NCBI GenBank assembly: GCA_030625465.1
Contig: DAOUQS010000127.1
Coordinates: forward strand, 1 to 6,135
Source: Amylibacter sp.
GTDB taxonomy: Bacteria; Pseudomonadota; Alphaproteobacteria; Rhodobacterales; Rhodobacteraceae
DNA length: 6,135 bases
Direction: 5' to 3'
Shown: positions 1 to 6,135 of the stretch, piece after piece
How the letters are laid out: every line of letters begins with the position of its first letter
How positions within the stretch are numbered: the stretch's first letter is position 1
Position numbers and translations under genes: made by a program
The notes under the pieces: model-generated
Told to the model about the DNA's origin: nothing
What the model saw: the letters and a program-made list of their open reading frames with translations, nothing else
Databases searched by the model: none

Positions 1-1
1 T

Positions 2-586
2 GTTGCCAATATCGAAATTACGGCGGTCGAGCGGGTTCAGGACAGTCTTGAAGAAATGACCAAAGCCCTGCGCCGGCTTTCATCGCAGGTCGATATGATT
101 ATCACAACGGGCGGTGTTTCTGTCGGGGATGAAGATCACGCGCATAATGCATTGCGGGATGCCGGCGGTAAAATCGCAGTGGCCGGTGTGGCGATTAAAC
201 CGGGCAAGCCCATCACCATCGGGCAGATAGATAACACGATCTACATCGGCCTGCCCGGCAATCCGGTTTCGGCTTTTGTCACATGGTCGATATTTGGCGC
301 GCCTATTCTGGAAAAGCTTTCGGGGGCTTCAAAAGGTATTGATTTGCGCCGCCATGTCGTGGCTTCAAAAACCCTGTCCCATAAATTGGGGCGTTGCGAA
401 TTCCGGCCTGCAATGATTGTCGGCCATCAAGATAACGGGATCGAAGTAGTCGAAACACTTTCGGCAGTGCATTCTGCACGGCTTGGGCCATTGACAAATG
501 CCGACGGTATGGTGTTGATCCCCGGAGACACAGAATCCATCGCAAAAGGTGGCCTGTTAGAGTTTTTGTCTTTTGGCAAAAGTTGA
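2..586 (+). CDS. moeA: MoeA, molybdopterin molybdenumtransferase (3' part, 5' end outside window)
   Basis: MoeA inserts molybdenum from molybdate into adenylated molybdopterin, the last common step of molybdenum-cofactor synthesis, in the cytoplasm. The frame is open from base 2 to the TGA at 584-586 and gives 194 residues, about the C-terminal half of a protein usually near 400 residues. The first part is the MoCF-biosynthesis (MogA-like) domain. It carries TTGGVSVGDEDH at fragment residues 35-46, the IKPGKP segment at 65-70 and the hallmark GLPGNPVSA at 83-91, all expected in the active-site region. From about residue 119 comes the small C-terminal beta-barrel domain (MoeA domain IV), with CEFRPA and the ADGMVLIP segment. 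The Met codon at 56 is internal, because the family sequence continues upstream of it (VANIEITAVERVQDSLEE). The next gene follows after 24 bases on the same strand, so co-transcription is likely. The promoter is outside the window. The family call is secure from the motifs. Confidence 0.95.
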   Translation, partial: VANIEITAVERVQDSLEEMTKALRRLSSQVDMIITTGGVSVGDEDHAHNALRDAGGKIAVAGVAIKPGKPITIGQIDNTIYIGLPGNPVSAFVTWSIFGAPILEKLSGASKGIDLRRHVVASKTLSHKLGRCEFRPAMIVGHQDNGIEVVETLSAVHSARLGPLTNADGMVLIPGDTESIAKGGLLEFLSFGKS

Positions 587-597
587 ATATTTACGAC

Positions 598-603
598 GAA
601 AGG
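598..603 (+). promoter_or_regulatory. Ribosome binding site of the DUF2478 gene
   Basis: GAAAGG lies 7 bases before the ATG at 611, in the 24-base gap after the moeA stop. It supports that start codon and shows that the second gene can be translated independently of moeA. Confidence 0.65.
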
Positions 604-610
604 TCACTTC

Positions 611-1114
611 ATGAAAATAGCGTACACAATGTCACCCAGCCCCGGCGATATGGACGAAATACTGGCTCATTTGGCGACAAAGCTGGCGGAAAGTGGCCTG
701 CGTACCTGTGGAGTTGCACAAACCAATACATCGAACGAGGAATGCCAACACCCTTGTGATATGGATGTTCTGGTGCTGCCAGACGGCCCTGTTATTCGCA
801 TATCCCAGTCTTTGGGCAGCGAAGCAAAAGGCTGCCGGCTGGACCCTGCGGCCTTAGAGGGTGCTGTAGCAGAGGTTAGCACGCGCCTTGCGAAAGGGGC
901 GGACGTTCTTATCCTTAATAAATTCGGCAAGCACGAGGCCGAAGGCAGAGGTTTTAGGGATGTGGTTGCAGAGGCCCTGTCACAGGATATTCCGGTGATC
1001 ACAGGCGTTAACAAACAAAATCTGGAAGCTTTCCTGGAATTTACCGGCGGTATGGCCGAGCAAGTGCCCGCGACAGTCGACGATTTGTCAAACTGGCTAA
1101 CCAACACCAAATAA
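611..1114 (+). CDS. DUF2478 family protein, probably linked to molybdenum metabolism
   Basis: Complete 167-residue protein with no signal peptide or membrane segment, so presumably cytoplasmic. I recognise the DUF2478 pattern: DMDVLVLPDGPVIRISQSLG (residues 50-69), GCRLDP (74-79), LILNKFGKHEAEGRGFR (100-116) and IPVITGV (127-133). The biochemical function of the family is not known to me. The N-terminal order, a short strand (KIAYTM), a loop, then a helix ending in GLRTCGVAQ, resembles P-loop proteins such as MobB and THEP1. However, the loop reads SPSPGDMDE, and no Walker A GxxxxGK[ST] is present, so ATP or GTP hydrolysis should not be assumed. C45 and C49 with H47 form a small cluster, and C33 and C75 are further cysteines. 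The start is set by GAAAGG 7 bases upstream. It sits directly behind moeA, which suggests a role in molybdate sensing, supply or cofactor handling. That role is inferred from context only. Confidence 0.88.
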   Translation: MKIAYTMSPSPGDMDEILAHLATKLAESGLRTCGVAQTNTSNEECQHPCDMDVLVLPDGPVIRISQSLGSEAKGCRLDPAALEGAVAEVSTRLAKGADVLILNKFGKHEAEGRGFRDVVAEALSQDIPVITGVNKQNLEAFLEFTGGMAEQVPATVDDLSNWLTNTK

Positions 1115-1129
1115 TCGCTTGAACAGGGG

Positions 1130-2824
1130 CTAATGCCGGAACTTCGGCATCAGTCCAAGCAGGCTTTGAGTGTACGCGTGTTGTGGGGCGTTAAACAAGG
1201 CCTCGGTTTCAGCAATTTCCAGAATTTCCCCACTTTGCATCACCGCAACACGGTCGCACATCTGGCGGATAACCGGCAGATCGTGGCTGATAAACATCAT
1301 GGTCAGGCCCAATTCTTCCTGCAGGTCTTTCAGCAAGTTCAGGATTTGTGCCTGAATGGAAACGTCCAGCGCAGAGGTGGGTTCATCACAGATCAAAAAT
1401 CGCGGACGCGTGGCCAATGCGCGTGCGATAGAAATGCGCTGGCGTTGGCCGCCTGAAAACTCATGCGGGAATTTGCGCGCGGCACCAATACCCAGGCCCA
1501 CGGTTTCCAGCAGTTCATCAACGATCTTTTTCACTTCTGCCTTGTCAGCCGCCTGCTTGTGAAAAACAATTGGCTCTGCGATGATATTTTCCACCCGCAT
1601 ACGGCCATTCAAAGATGAAAATGGGTCCTGAAACACCATCTGTGTTTGCCGACGATAGTAATTGCGTCTGTTCTTATCTTTCAGCTTGTTCAGGTCCGCC
1701 CCGCAAATAGAAATGTCGCCCGCAGTCGGTTCATAGATACCCGTCACACAGCGCGCGATAGTGGATTTTCCCGAACCGCTTTCGCCGACAATGCCGAAAA
1801 CCTCACCTTGTTTGATATCGAATGAAATACCTTTCAGGGCGGTAAAATATTTGTGGTTACGTTTGAAAATACCGCGTTTGGTCACGAAATCCTGCTTCAG
1901 GTTTTCAACCGTTAGCATCGGGCCGTCGAAGTCTTCGTAGTCGCGGGTTTTGCCCAGCCACATGTCGGACAGTTTCATATCATCAGGGCGTTCCGTGACA
2001 TCTTCAATATAAGTTACCAGCGGGAAACGGTCGACTTTTTTGTCGGGGCGCGGCACGGCGGAGATCAGGCTTTTGGTGTAGTCATGGGTCGGGCGATATA
2101 GAACATCATCCGTCTTGCCTATTTCGACCAGCTTGCCGCGATACATCACCGCAACACGGTCGGTCACCTCGGCGATCACACCCATATCGTGGGTGACCAT
2201 GATCATGCCAACATTGCGATCCTCGCAAAGTTTGCGCAGCAGGCCCAGAATTTGGGCCTGAATGGACACGTCCAGCGCGGTGGTGGGTTCATCCGCGATC
2301 ACAACTTCGGGGTCGGAACAAAGTGCCAATGCGATGACCACACGTTGGCGCATACCGCCGGAAAACTGGTGCGGGAATTGATCAACACGTTCCTCTGCAT
2401 TTTCGATACCGACCTGGTTAAGTAGATCAACCGCGCGGGCACGGGCGGCTTTTTCATCCAGTTTCAGGTGCAGAATAATAGTTTCGATCAACTGTGCGCC
2501 CACAGTTTCAAGCGGGTTAAGCGAGGTTAGCGGATCTTGAAAAATCATCCCGATCCGTTTGCCGCGAATGGCTGATTGCAGGTTTTCATCCAGGTCGTCA
2601 ATGCGCTCGCCCTTCAGCCAGACAGAACCGCCCGACACATAACCGGGGGGATCAAGCAGGGATATAATCGCGTTACCAACGGTGGATTTACCCGCACCGC
2701 TTTCGCCGACAATACCCAGAATTTCGCCCGGCTCAACGCTTAGGCTTACATCGTCAACAGCGGTGAAATCACCTTTGCGGGACGGGAATTTGACAGTCAG
2801 GTTTTTAATTTCAAGCAATGGCAT
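1130..2824 (-). CDS. Fused double ATP-binding subunit (DppD-DppF type) of a peptide-type ABC importer
   Basis: This 564-residue cytoplasmic ATPase powers the importer encoded upstream. It contains two complete nucleotide-binding domains. The first has Walker [10 protein letters not shown] (40-48), Q-loop Q96, signature FSGGMRQR (154-161), Walker B VVIADEP (174-180) and switch H212. The second has Walker [10 protein letters not shown] (347-355), Q399, signature FSGGQRQR (456-463), Walker B FLICDEP (476-482) and H514. Both sites look catalytically intact. Each half ends in the oligopeptide/dipeptide C-terminal extension ([17 protein letters not shown] at 244-260; [14 protein letters not shown] at 547-560), and a linker of about 40 residues joins them. 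I chose the ATG at 2824 ([13 protein letters not shown]), which has AGGG 8 bases upstream. An in-frame ATG at 2878 would add 18 atypical residues and overlap the permease gene by 44 bases. The gene lies 10 bases after the permease and is last in the operon. Known relatives of this fused architecture carry peptides, glutathione and other solutes; the substrate here is unknown. Confidence 0.95.
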   Translation of the reverse strand: MPLLEIKNLTVKFPSRKGDFTAVDDVSLSVEPGEILGIVGESGAGKSTVGNAIISLLDPPGYVSGGSVWLKGERIDDLDENLQSAIRGKRIGMIFQDPLTSLNPLETVGAQLIETIILHLKLDEKAARARAVDLLNQVGIENAEERVDQFPHQFSGGMRQRVVIALALCSDPEVVIADEPTTALDVSIQAQILGLLRKLCEDRNVGMIMVTHDMGVIAEVTDRVAVMYRGKLVEIGKTDDVLYRPTHDYTKSLISAVPRPDKKVDRFPLVTYIEDVTERPDDMKLSDMWLGKTRDYEDFDGPMLTVENLKQDFVTKRGIFKRNHKYFTALKGISFDIKQGEVFGIVGESGSGKSTIARCVTGIYEPTAGDISICGADLNKLKDKNRRNYYRRQTQMVFQDPFSSLNGRMRVENIIAEPIVFHKQAADKAEVKKIVDELLETVGLGIGAARKFPHEFSGGQRQRISIARALATRPRFLICDEPTSALDVSIQAQILNLLKDLQEELGLTMMFISHDLPVIRQMCDRVAVMQSGEILEIAETEALFNAPQHAYTQSLLGLMPKFRH

Positions 2825-2832
2825 TCTAGCGA

Positions 2833-2836
2833 CCCT
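2833..2836 (-). promoter_or_regulatory. Ribosome binding site that decides the ATPase start
   Basis: On the minus strand AGGG lies 8 bases before the ATG at 2824 and overlaps the TAG stop of the preceding permease gene (2835-2837). Ribosomes finishing the permease would be placed to re-initiate here. This favours the 564-residue ATPase over the longer reading that starts at 2878. Confidence 0.65.
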
Positions 2837-3773
2837 ACTGTAACTTTGGATTAAGTGCGTCACGCAGCCAATCGCCAAAAAGGTTTACCGACAGGGATAC
2901 GATGATCAATGTCAGCCCGGGGAAAATTGTGATCCACCATTCGCCGGAAAACAGGTATTCGTTACCAATGCGAATAAGGGTGCCAAGTGACGGGGTGGTA
3001 GGCGGCAGGCCGACCCCCAGAAAGCTAAGCGTTGCCTCGATAATAATGGCCAAGGCCAAATGCAAAGTGCCTATCACGAACACAGGGCCAAGCACGTTCG
3101 GCAGGATATGTTTGATCATGATGCGCGCAGAACCAAGCCCGATCACTTGCCCCGCTTGCACATATTCTTTGATCTTTTCGGTCATCACACTGGAACGCAC
3201 GGTGCGGGCATATTGCACCCAGCCCGATATTGCGATGGCGAAGATCACCACATAAAGTGCCAGATCTTCGTGGATTTCCTTGGAAAGCACGGTGCGGAAA
3301 ACCCCGTCGATCAGCAAGGCAATCAAGATGGCGGGGAACGACAGTTGCACGTCCGCGATGCGCATAATGATGCTGTCAACGCGCCCGCCGACATAGCCCG
3401 ATATCAGCCCAAGGCTAACCCCGATCAGCAAGGATAGAAATACGGATGTGAAGCCAACAAACAGCGAGATGCGCAGCCCGTAAAAGATGGTTGATAGAAT
3501 GCCGCGTCCCTGATCGTCAGTGCCCAGCAGAAAACGCGGATCACCCTGATCCATCCATGACGGCGGCATGCTGGCATCAAACAAATCAAGTGATGCCAGA
3601 TCAAACGGGTTTTGTGGCGCTATAAGGGGTGCGAACACCGCAAGTGCGATCATGGTCAGGCCAGCTATCGCCGAAATATAGGCCATTGGCGTGTGTTTGA
3701 ACGAATACCAGATATCATTATCCGCCAACCTGCGGCGGAAATCCTGATAGAGGCTTAGGTTTTCATTTTGCAT
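2835..3773 (-). CDS. DppC/OppC-type permease subunit of the ABC importer
   Basis: Inner-membrane permease of 312 residues, the usual length for DppC. An N-terminal cytoplasmic stretch and first membrane helix (about 31-52, OppC_N type) lead to the family marker LLGTDDQGRGILSTIFYG (82-99). Further hydrophobic helices lie at about 102-128, 140-160, 172-188, 228-250 and 280-300. The cytoplasmic EAA loop, which docks onto the ATPase, is EYVQAGQVIGLGSARIMIKHILPN (203-226); its conserved G and HILPN are present. The segments LSFLGVGLPPTTPSLG (249-264) and NLFGDWLRDALNPK (297-310) are typical of the DppC side of the pair. The ATG at 3773 overlaps the upstream permease stop by one base (TGATG), which suggests translational coupling. 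GGTGGG at 3780-3785 may serve as a weak ribosome binding site. It pairs with the DppB-type protein encoded just before it. The family is secure and the substrate is unknown. Confidence 0.94.
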   Translation of the reverse strand: MQNENLSLYQDFRRRLADNDIWYSFKHTPMAYISAIAGLTMIALAVFAPLIAPQNPFDLASLDLFDASMPPSWMDQGDPRFLLGTDDQGRGILSTIFYGLRISLFVGFTSVFLSLLIGVSLGLISGYVGGRVDSIIMRIADVQLSFPAILIALLIDGVFRTVLSKEIHEDLALYVVIFAIAISGWVQYARTVRSSVMTEKIKEYVQAGQVIGLGSARIMIKHILPNVLGPVFVIGTLHLALAIIIEATLSFLGVGLPPTTPSLGTLIRIGNEYLFSGEWWITIFPGLTLIIVSLSVNLFGDWLRDALNPKLQ

Positions 3774-4747
3774 CAGTCACCCACCGTGGTTCTAAGTCTG
3801 GGGTCAAGGACCACATATAAAATATCCACCAACAGGTTGATGGCGACAAAAATAAACGCAATCAGCACAAGGTAGGCGGCCATGATCGGCACATCGGCGT
3901 TACCGATCGCCTGAATAAACAACAGCCCCATGCCCGGCCACTGGAACACGCTTTCGGTGATCAGCGCGAATGCGATGATTGAGCCAAGTTGCAGACCGGT
4001 GATCGTAATCACCGGGATCAAGGTGTTTTTCAGGGCGTGTCTGTAGTGAATGGATTTCATGCTTAGCCCGCGTGCGCGGCCGAATTTGATGTAGTCGGTG
4101 CGCAGCACTTCCAGCATCTCGGCGCGCACCAGCCGCATGATCAGTGTCAGCTGGAATATCGCCAGTGTGATGGTAGGCAAGATCAGCGATTTGATGCCTG
4201 ACCATGTCAGCAATCCGGTTGACCACCAACCCAGATCAACCACCTCGCCGCGCCCGAAGGTGGGCAGCCAGCGAAATACCACGCCAAACAACAAGATCAG
4301 CAGGATGCCGATCAGGAAAGTGGGTAGCGACACCCCGACAAGCGAGGATGACAAGAATAGTTTGGTCAGCCAGCTGTCTTTGTGAATTGCGGTATAAATG
4401 CCCATTGGCATTCCGATAAACAAGGCCAGCATTGCCGAAAGTATGGATAGTTCCAGTGTTGCGGGGATCCGTTCAGACAGTAACTGGCTGACGGGCACGC
4501 GCAAAGTGTAGCTTAAACCAAATTCGCCCTGCACGGCGTTTTTTGCAAAATTCGCGAACTGGATCACAAACGGGTCATTCAGCCCAAGATCCTCTTTTAA
4601 TTGCGCGCGTTCAGCCACGGATGTATCTTGCCCCACCATGTTGCTGATCGGATCACCCACAAAACGCAACAAGGCGAAGGTGATCAGGCCGACCGCGATC
4701 ATAACAAGAACGCTTTGGATCAGTCGTTTAGCAATAAAAGTTAACAT
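3773..4747 (-). CDS. DppB/OppB-type permease subunit of the ABC importer
   Basis: Inner-membrane permease of 324 residues, normal for DppB. The N-terminus MLTFIAKRLIQSVLVMIAVGLITFALLRF gives the standard first helix and is followed by the periplasmic segment with GDP (31-33), LKEDLGLNDPF (50-60) and GEFGLSYTLRVPV (74-86). Helices lie at about 98-120, 132-157, 188-205, 246-265 and 289-313. The EAA loop is DYIKFGRARGLSMKSIHYRHALKNTLIPV (218-246), with the conserved RARGLS and a final LKN-LIPV in place of the LRNALIPV usual for this side. The C-terminus ends in the family signature LVDILYVVLDPRLR (306-319). The ATG at 4747 has a GGGGG tract (4755-4759) 7 bases upstream. The gene lies 82 bases after the binding-protein stop, across a probable partial terminator, and overlaps the next permease by one base. 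Together the two permeases would form the translocation channel. Confidence 0.94.
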   Translation of the reverse strand: MLTFIAKRLIQSVLVMIAVGLITFALLRFVGDPISNMVGQDTSVAERAQLKEDLGLNDPFVIQFANFAKNAVQGEFGLSYTLRVPVSQLLSERIPATLELSILSAMLALFIGMPMGIYTAIHKDSWLTKLFLSSSLVGVSLPTFLIGILLILLFGVVFRWLPTFGRGEVVDLGWWSTGLLTWSGIKSLILPTITLAIFQLTLIMRLVRAEMLEVLRTDYIKFGRARGLSMKSIHYRHALKNTLIPVITITGLQLGSIIAFALITESVFQWPGMGLLFIQAIGNADVPIMAAYLVLIAFIFVAINLLVDILYVVLDPRLRTTVGD

Positions 4748-4754
4748 GCAATGG

Positions 4755-4759
4755 CCCCC
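4755..4759 (-). promoter_or_regulatory. Probable ribosome binding site of the DppB-type gene
   Basis: The minus strand reads GGGGG 7 bases before the ATG at 4747. It is G-rich rather than a clean AGGAGG, but it is the only candidate at the right distance. It lies just downstream of the intercistronic hairpin. Confidence 0.45.
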
Positions 4760-4773
4760 AAGGCTTGGTCTTC

Positions 4774-4813
4774 AAAAATATGGCGCGGACGATATTTCCG
4801 CCCGCGCCATATT
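4774..4813 (-). terminator. Intercistronic hairpin with T run between binding-protein and permease genes
   Basis: The arms at 4777-4788 (AATATGGCGCGG) and 4802-4813 (CCGCGCCATATT) are perfectly complementary over 12 bp and enclose a 13-base loop. Read on the minus (coding) strand, the stem is followed by five T's (complement of 4774-4778), as in an intrinsic terminator. No T run follows on the plus strand, so it is directional. It lies 17 bases after the binding-protein stop and about 30 bases before the dppB-type start. In known transport operons such hairpins partly stop transcription or protect the upstream mRNA end, which raises binding-protein levels over the membrane subunits. That function is inferred here; the structure is read directly. 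Confidence 0.82.
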
Positions 4814-4829
4814 CTATTTCAGTACAATC

Positions 4830-6135
4830 TTATTTACCGATCACAACATTTCTGATGTCCAGAACATTGTCCGCACGTTGTGAAACTGTAACCTTGTCGC
4901 TGGCACCCCAAGAAAGTGGTTGCTGGTGTAGCGGCAGATAGCCCACTTCATCCTGAACCAGCTTGAAGCCTTCTTCGATCAAAGCCTGGCGTTTTGCCTG
5001 ATCTGTTTCAGAGCCGATCAACTTGGTAATTTCGTCAACACGGTCATTACAGTAGTTGCCCAGATTGAACGCACCCAGCTTTTCTTCTTCGTTCTGACAA
5101 GACAGCAGGTTTTGATAAACGTTGTGCGCATCAATAGAACCCGGTGTCCAACCCAGCAGATAGAAGCTGGTATCGTAACCGCCCTGTGCCAGCACCTTAC
5201 CAAAGTATTTGGATTTTGGCTGGGCCAGCAGATCAACTGTGATGCCAACTTTAGCCATCAAGCTTGTTACCGCCTGACAGATTTTTTCGTCGTTCACATA
5301 ACGGTTGTTCGGGCAATCCATGGTGACGGTAAAGCCGTCCGGATAGCCAGCTTCTGCCAATAATGCTTTTGATTTTTCAGGATCGTATGCATAAGGCGTA
5401 TTCATCGCACTTGCAAAACCGTTGATTTGTGGTGCAACCATCAAACCTGTTGGTGTCGCGGCACCGCGCATCACTTTTTGGTCAATCGCATCAAGATTAA
5501 TCGCATGTGCAAAGGCTTGACGCACACGGACATCTTTAAACGGGTTTTTACCTTTTACGGATGAATGCAGCAACTCGTCGCGGCTTTGATCCATACCAAG
5601 AAAAATGGTACGTGCTTCAGGGCCGGCCAATGGGCGCACACCGTCGGCCGCATCTAAACGAGACCAGTCTTGTACCGGCACAGGATAAACCAGATCCAAC
5701 TGACCAGAGATCAGGGCCGCAACCCGTGTTGCCGCTTCTTTGACCGGGGTAAATTCTACCCGTGTGACGTTTGAAGCAATGCTTGTATCCCAATAGCCGT
5801 CGAAACGTTCCATGATTGTGCGTACGCCAGGTTGGCGTTCAACGATTTGGAACGGGCCGGTGCCGTTTGAATTGCTTGTGGCATAGCCCGGATCATTGGC
5901 GTTTTTGACGTTGCCTGATGCGGCCGCGCCATTTGCTTCTGACCATTCTTTATCCATGATATACAGGAATGTCATTTCCTGCATGATGATCGGTAGCGGG
6001 CCGTTGGTTGTAATAATAATCTTGTGGTCATTGACCTTTTCGATGGCTGTGATCATGCCGCCGCGTACTTTTTGGTCGGAACCGTCGGTCAGGGCGCGCT
6101 GCCATGAAAAGATCACGTCATCCGCATTGAAATCA
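4830..6135 (-). CDS. Periplasmic solute-binding protein, SBP_bac_5 (DppA/OppA) family; 5' end outside window
   Basis: The last 434 residues of a binding protein that captures solute in the periplasm and delivers it to the permeases encoded downstream. Full-length relatives have about 510-540 residues, so about 90-100 N-terminal residues, including the expected signal peptide, are missing. The frame is open to the window edge (DFNADDVIFSWQRAL). The GTG at 6116 is the valine of the family motif FNADDVIFSW, not a start. Family features: NGTGPFQIVER (90-100), VRQAFAHAINLDAI (204-217), a DPEKSKALLAEAGYPDG stretch (251-267), and YDTSFYLLGWTPGSIDAHN (320-338). C346 and C362 occupy the positions of a known DppA disulfide. 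The DppA/OppA aspartate that binds the peptide amino group is aligned with G332, so the ligand may not be a standard dipeptide. It is first among the operon genes seen and is followed by a terminator-like hairpin. The family is secure and the substrate is unknown. Confidence 0.94.
   Translation of the reverse strand, partial: DFNADDVIFSWQRALTDGSDQKVRGGMITAIEKVNDHKIIITTNGPLPIIMQEMTFLYIMDKEWSEANGAAASGNVKNANDPGYATSNSNGTGPFQIVERQPGVRTIMERFDGYWDTSIASNVTRVEFTPVKEAATRVAALISGQLDLVYPVPVQDWSRLDAADGVRPLAGPEARTIFLGMDQSRDELLHSSVKGKNPFKDVRVRQAFAHAINLDAIDQKVMRGAATPTGLMVAPQINGFASAMNTPYAYDPEKSKALLAEAGYPDGFTVTMDCPNNRYVNDEKICQAVTSLMAKVGITVDLLAQPKSKYFGKVLAQGGYDTSFYLLGWTPGSIDAHNVYQNLLSCQNEEEKLGAFNLGNYCNDRVDEITKLIGSETDQAKRQALIEEGFKLVQDEVGYLPLHQQPLSWGASDKVTVSQRADNVLDIRNVVIGK

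Noticed and set aside
56..586. ATG at 56 as the start of a short MoeA-like gene
   Set aside because: The 18 upstream codons are open and match the MoeA family, so this Met is internal to a gene truncated by the window.
667..1110. 147-codon open frame on the minus strand opposite the DUF2478 gene
   Set aside because: It lies wholly within a recognised gene, and its Ser/Arg/Pro-rich product has no recognisable features; it is a shadow frame.
1133..1150. Small hairpin ATGCCG/CGGCAT as a bidirectional terminator
   Set aside because: The stem is only 6 bp, it lies within the last codons of the ATPase, and there is no T run on either side.
1130..2878. Longer ATPase reading starting at 2878 (18 extra residues)
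   Set aside because: The extra N-terminus is unlike the family and overlaps the permease gene by 44 bases, whereas the ATG at 2824 has a well-placed AGGG and begins at the normal domain edge.
2902..3437. Plus-strand open frames (117 and 125 codons) opposite the DppC-type gene
   Set aside because: They mirror a well-conserved permease, overlap each other in different frames, and their products resemble no family I know.
4830..6116. GTG at 6116 as the start of the binding protein
   Set aside because: It is the internal valine of FNADDVIFSW, and the frame stays open with family sequence to the window edge, so the gene is cut by the window rather than starting here.
1..6135. Possible mobile element, CRISPR array, tRNA or defence system
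   Set aside because: Nearly the whole window is filled by recognised housekeeping or transport genes with short gaps; no spaced repeats, terminal inverted repeats, integrase or transposase sequence was seen.

Overview
The window looks like ordinary chromosomal DNA of an alphaproteobacterium, most likely a marine Rhodobacterales (Roseobacter-type) lineage of moderate G+C. This rests on the protein styles (a DUF2478 protein, a tandem DppD-DppF fusion, a Rhodobacterales-like peptide-type binding protein) and on codon use. It is inferred without a database search. I see no mobile element, CRISPR array, tRNA, rRNA or phage gene.

Left part (1-1114, + strand): the 3' half of moeA, the molybdenum insertase of molybdenum-cofactor synthesis, is followed after 24 bases by a complete DUF2478 gene with its own ribosome binding site. 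The two are probably co-transcribed, which ties the uncharacterised DUF2478 protein to molybdenum or cofactor biology.

Right part (1130-6135, - strand): a peptide-type (Dpp/Opp family) ABC importer operon, transcribed right to left. It runs: periplasmic solute-binding protein (5' end outside the window), 82-base gap, DppB-type permease, DppC-type permease, fused double ATPase. The last three genes are tightly packed (TGATG stop/start overlap, then a 10-base gap). The 82-base gap holds a 12-bp perfect hairpin followed by a T run on the coding strand. This is a likely partial terminator that would keep the binding protein more abundant than the membrane and ATPase subunits. The two gene groups converge, with only 15 bases between their stop codons.

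The assembled importer would be one DppB-DppC membrane heterodimer, powered by the two nucleotide-binding domains of one fused polypeptide and fed by the binding protein. The substrate cannot be read from the sequence. However, the aspartate that anchors the peptide amino terminus in E. coli DppA and OppA is a glycine here, so a plain dipeptide transporter label should be treated with caution. I found nothing that looks like a wholly new system. The most useful leads are the DUF2478 protein beside moeA, the altered ligand site, and the intercistronic hairpin.
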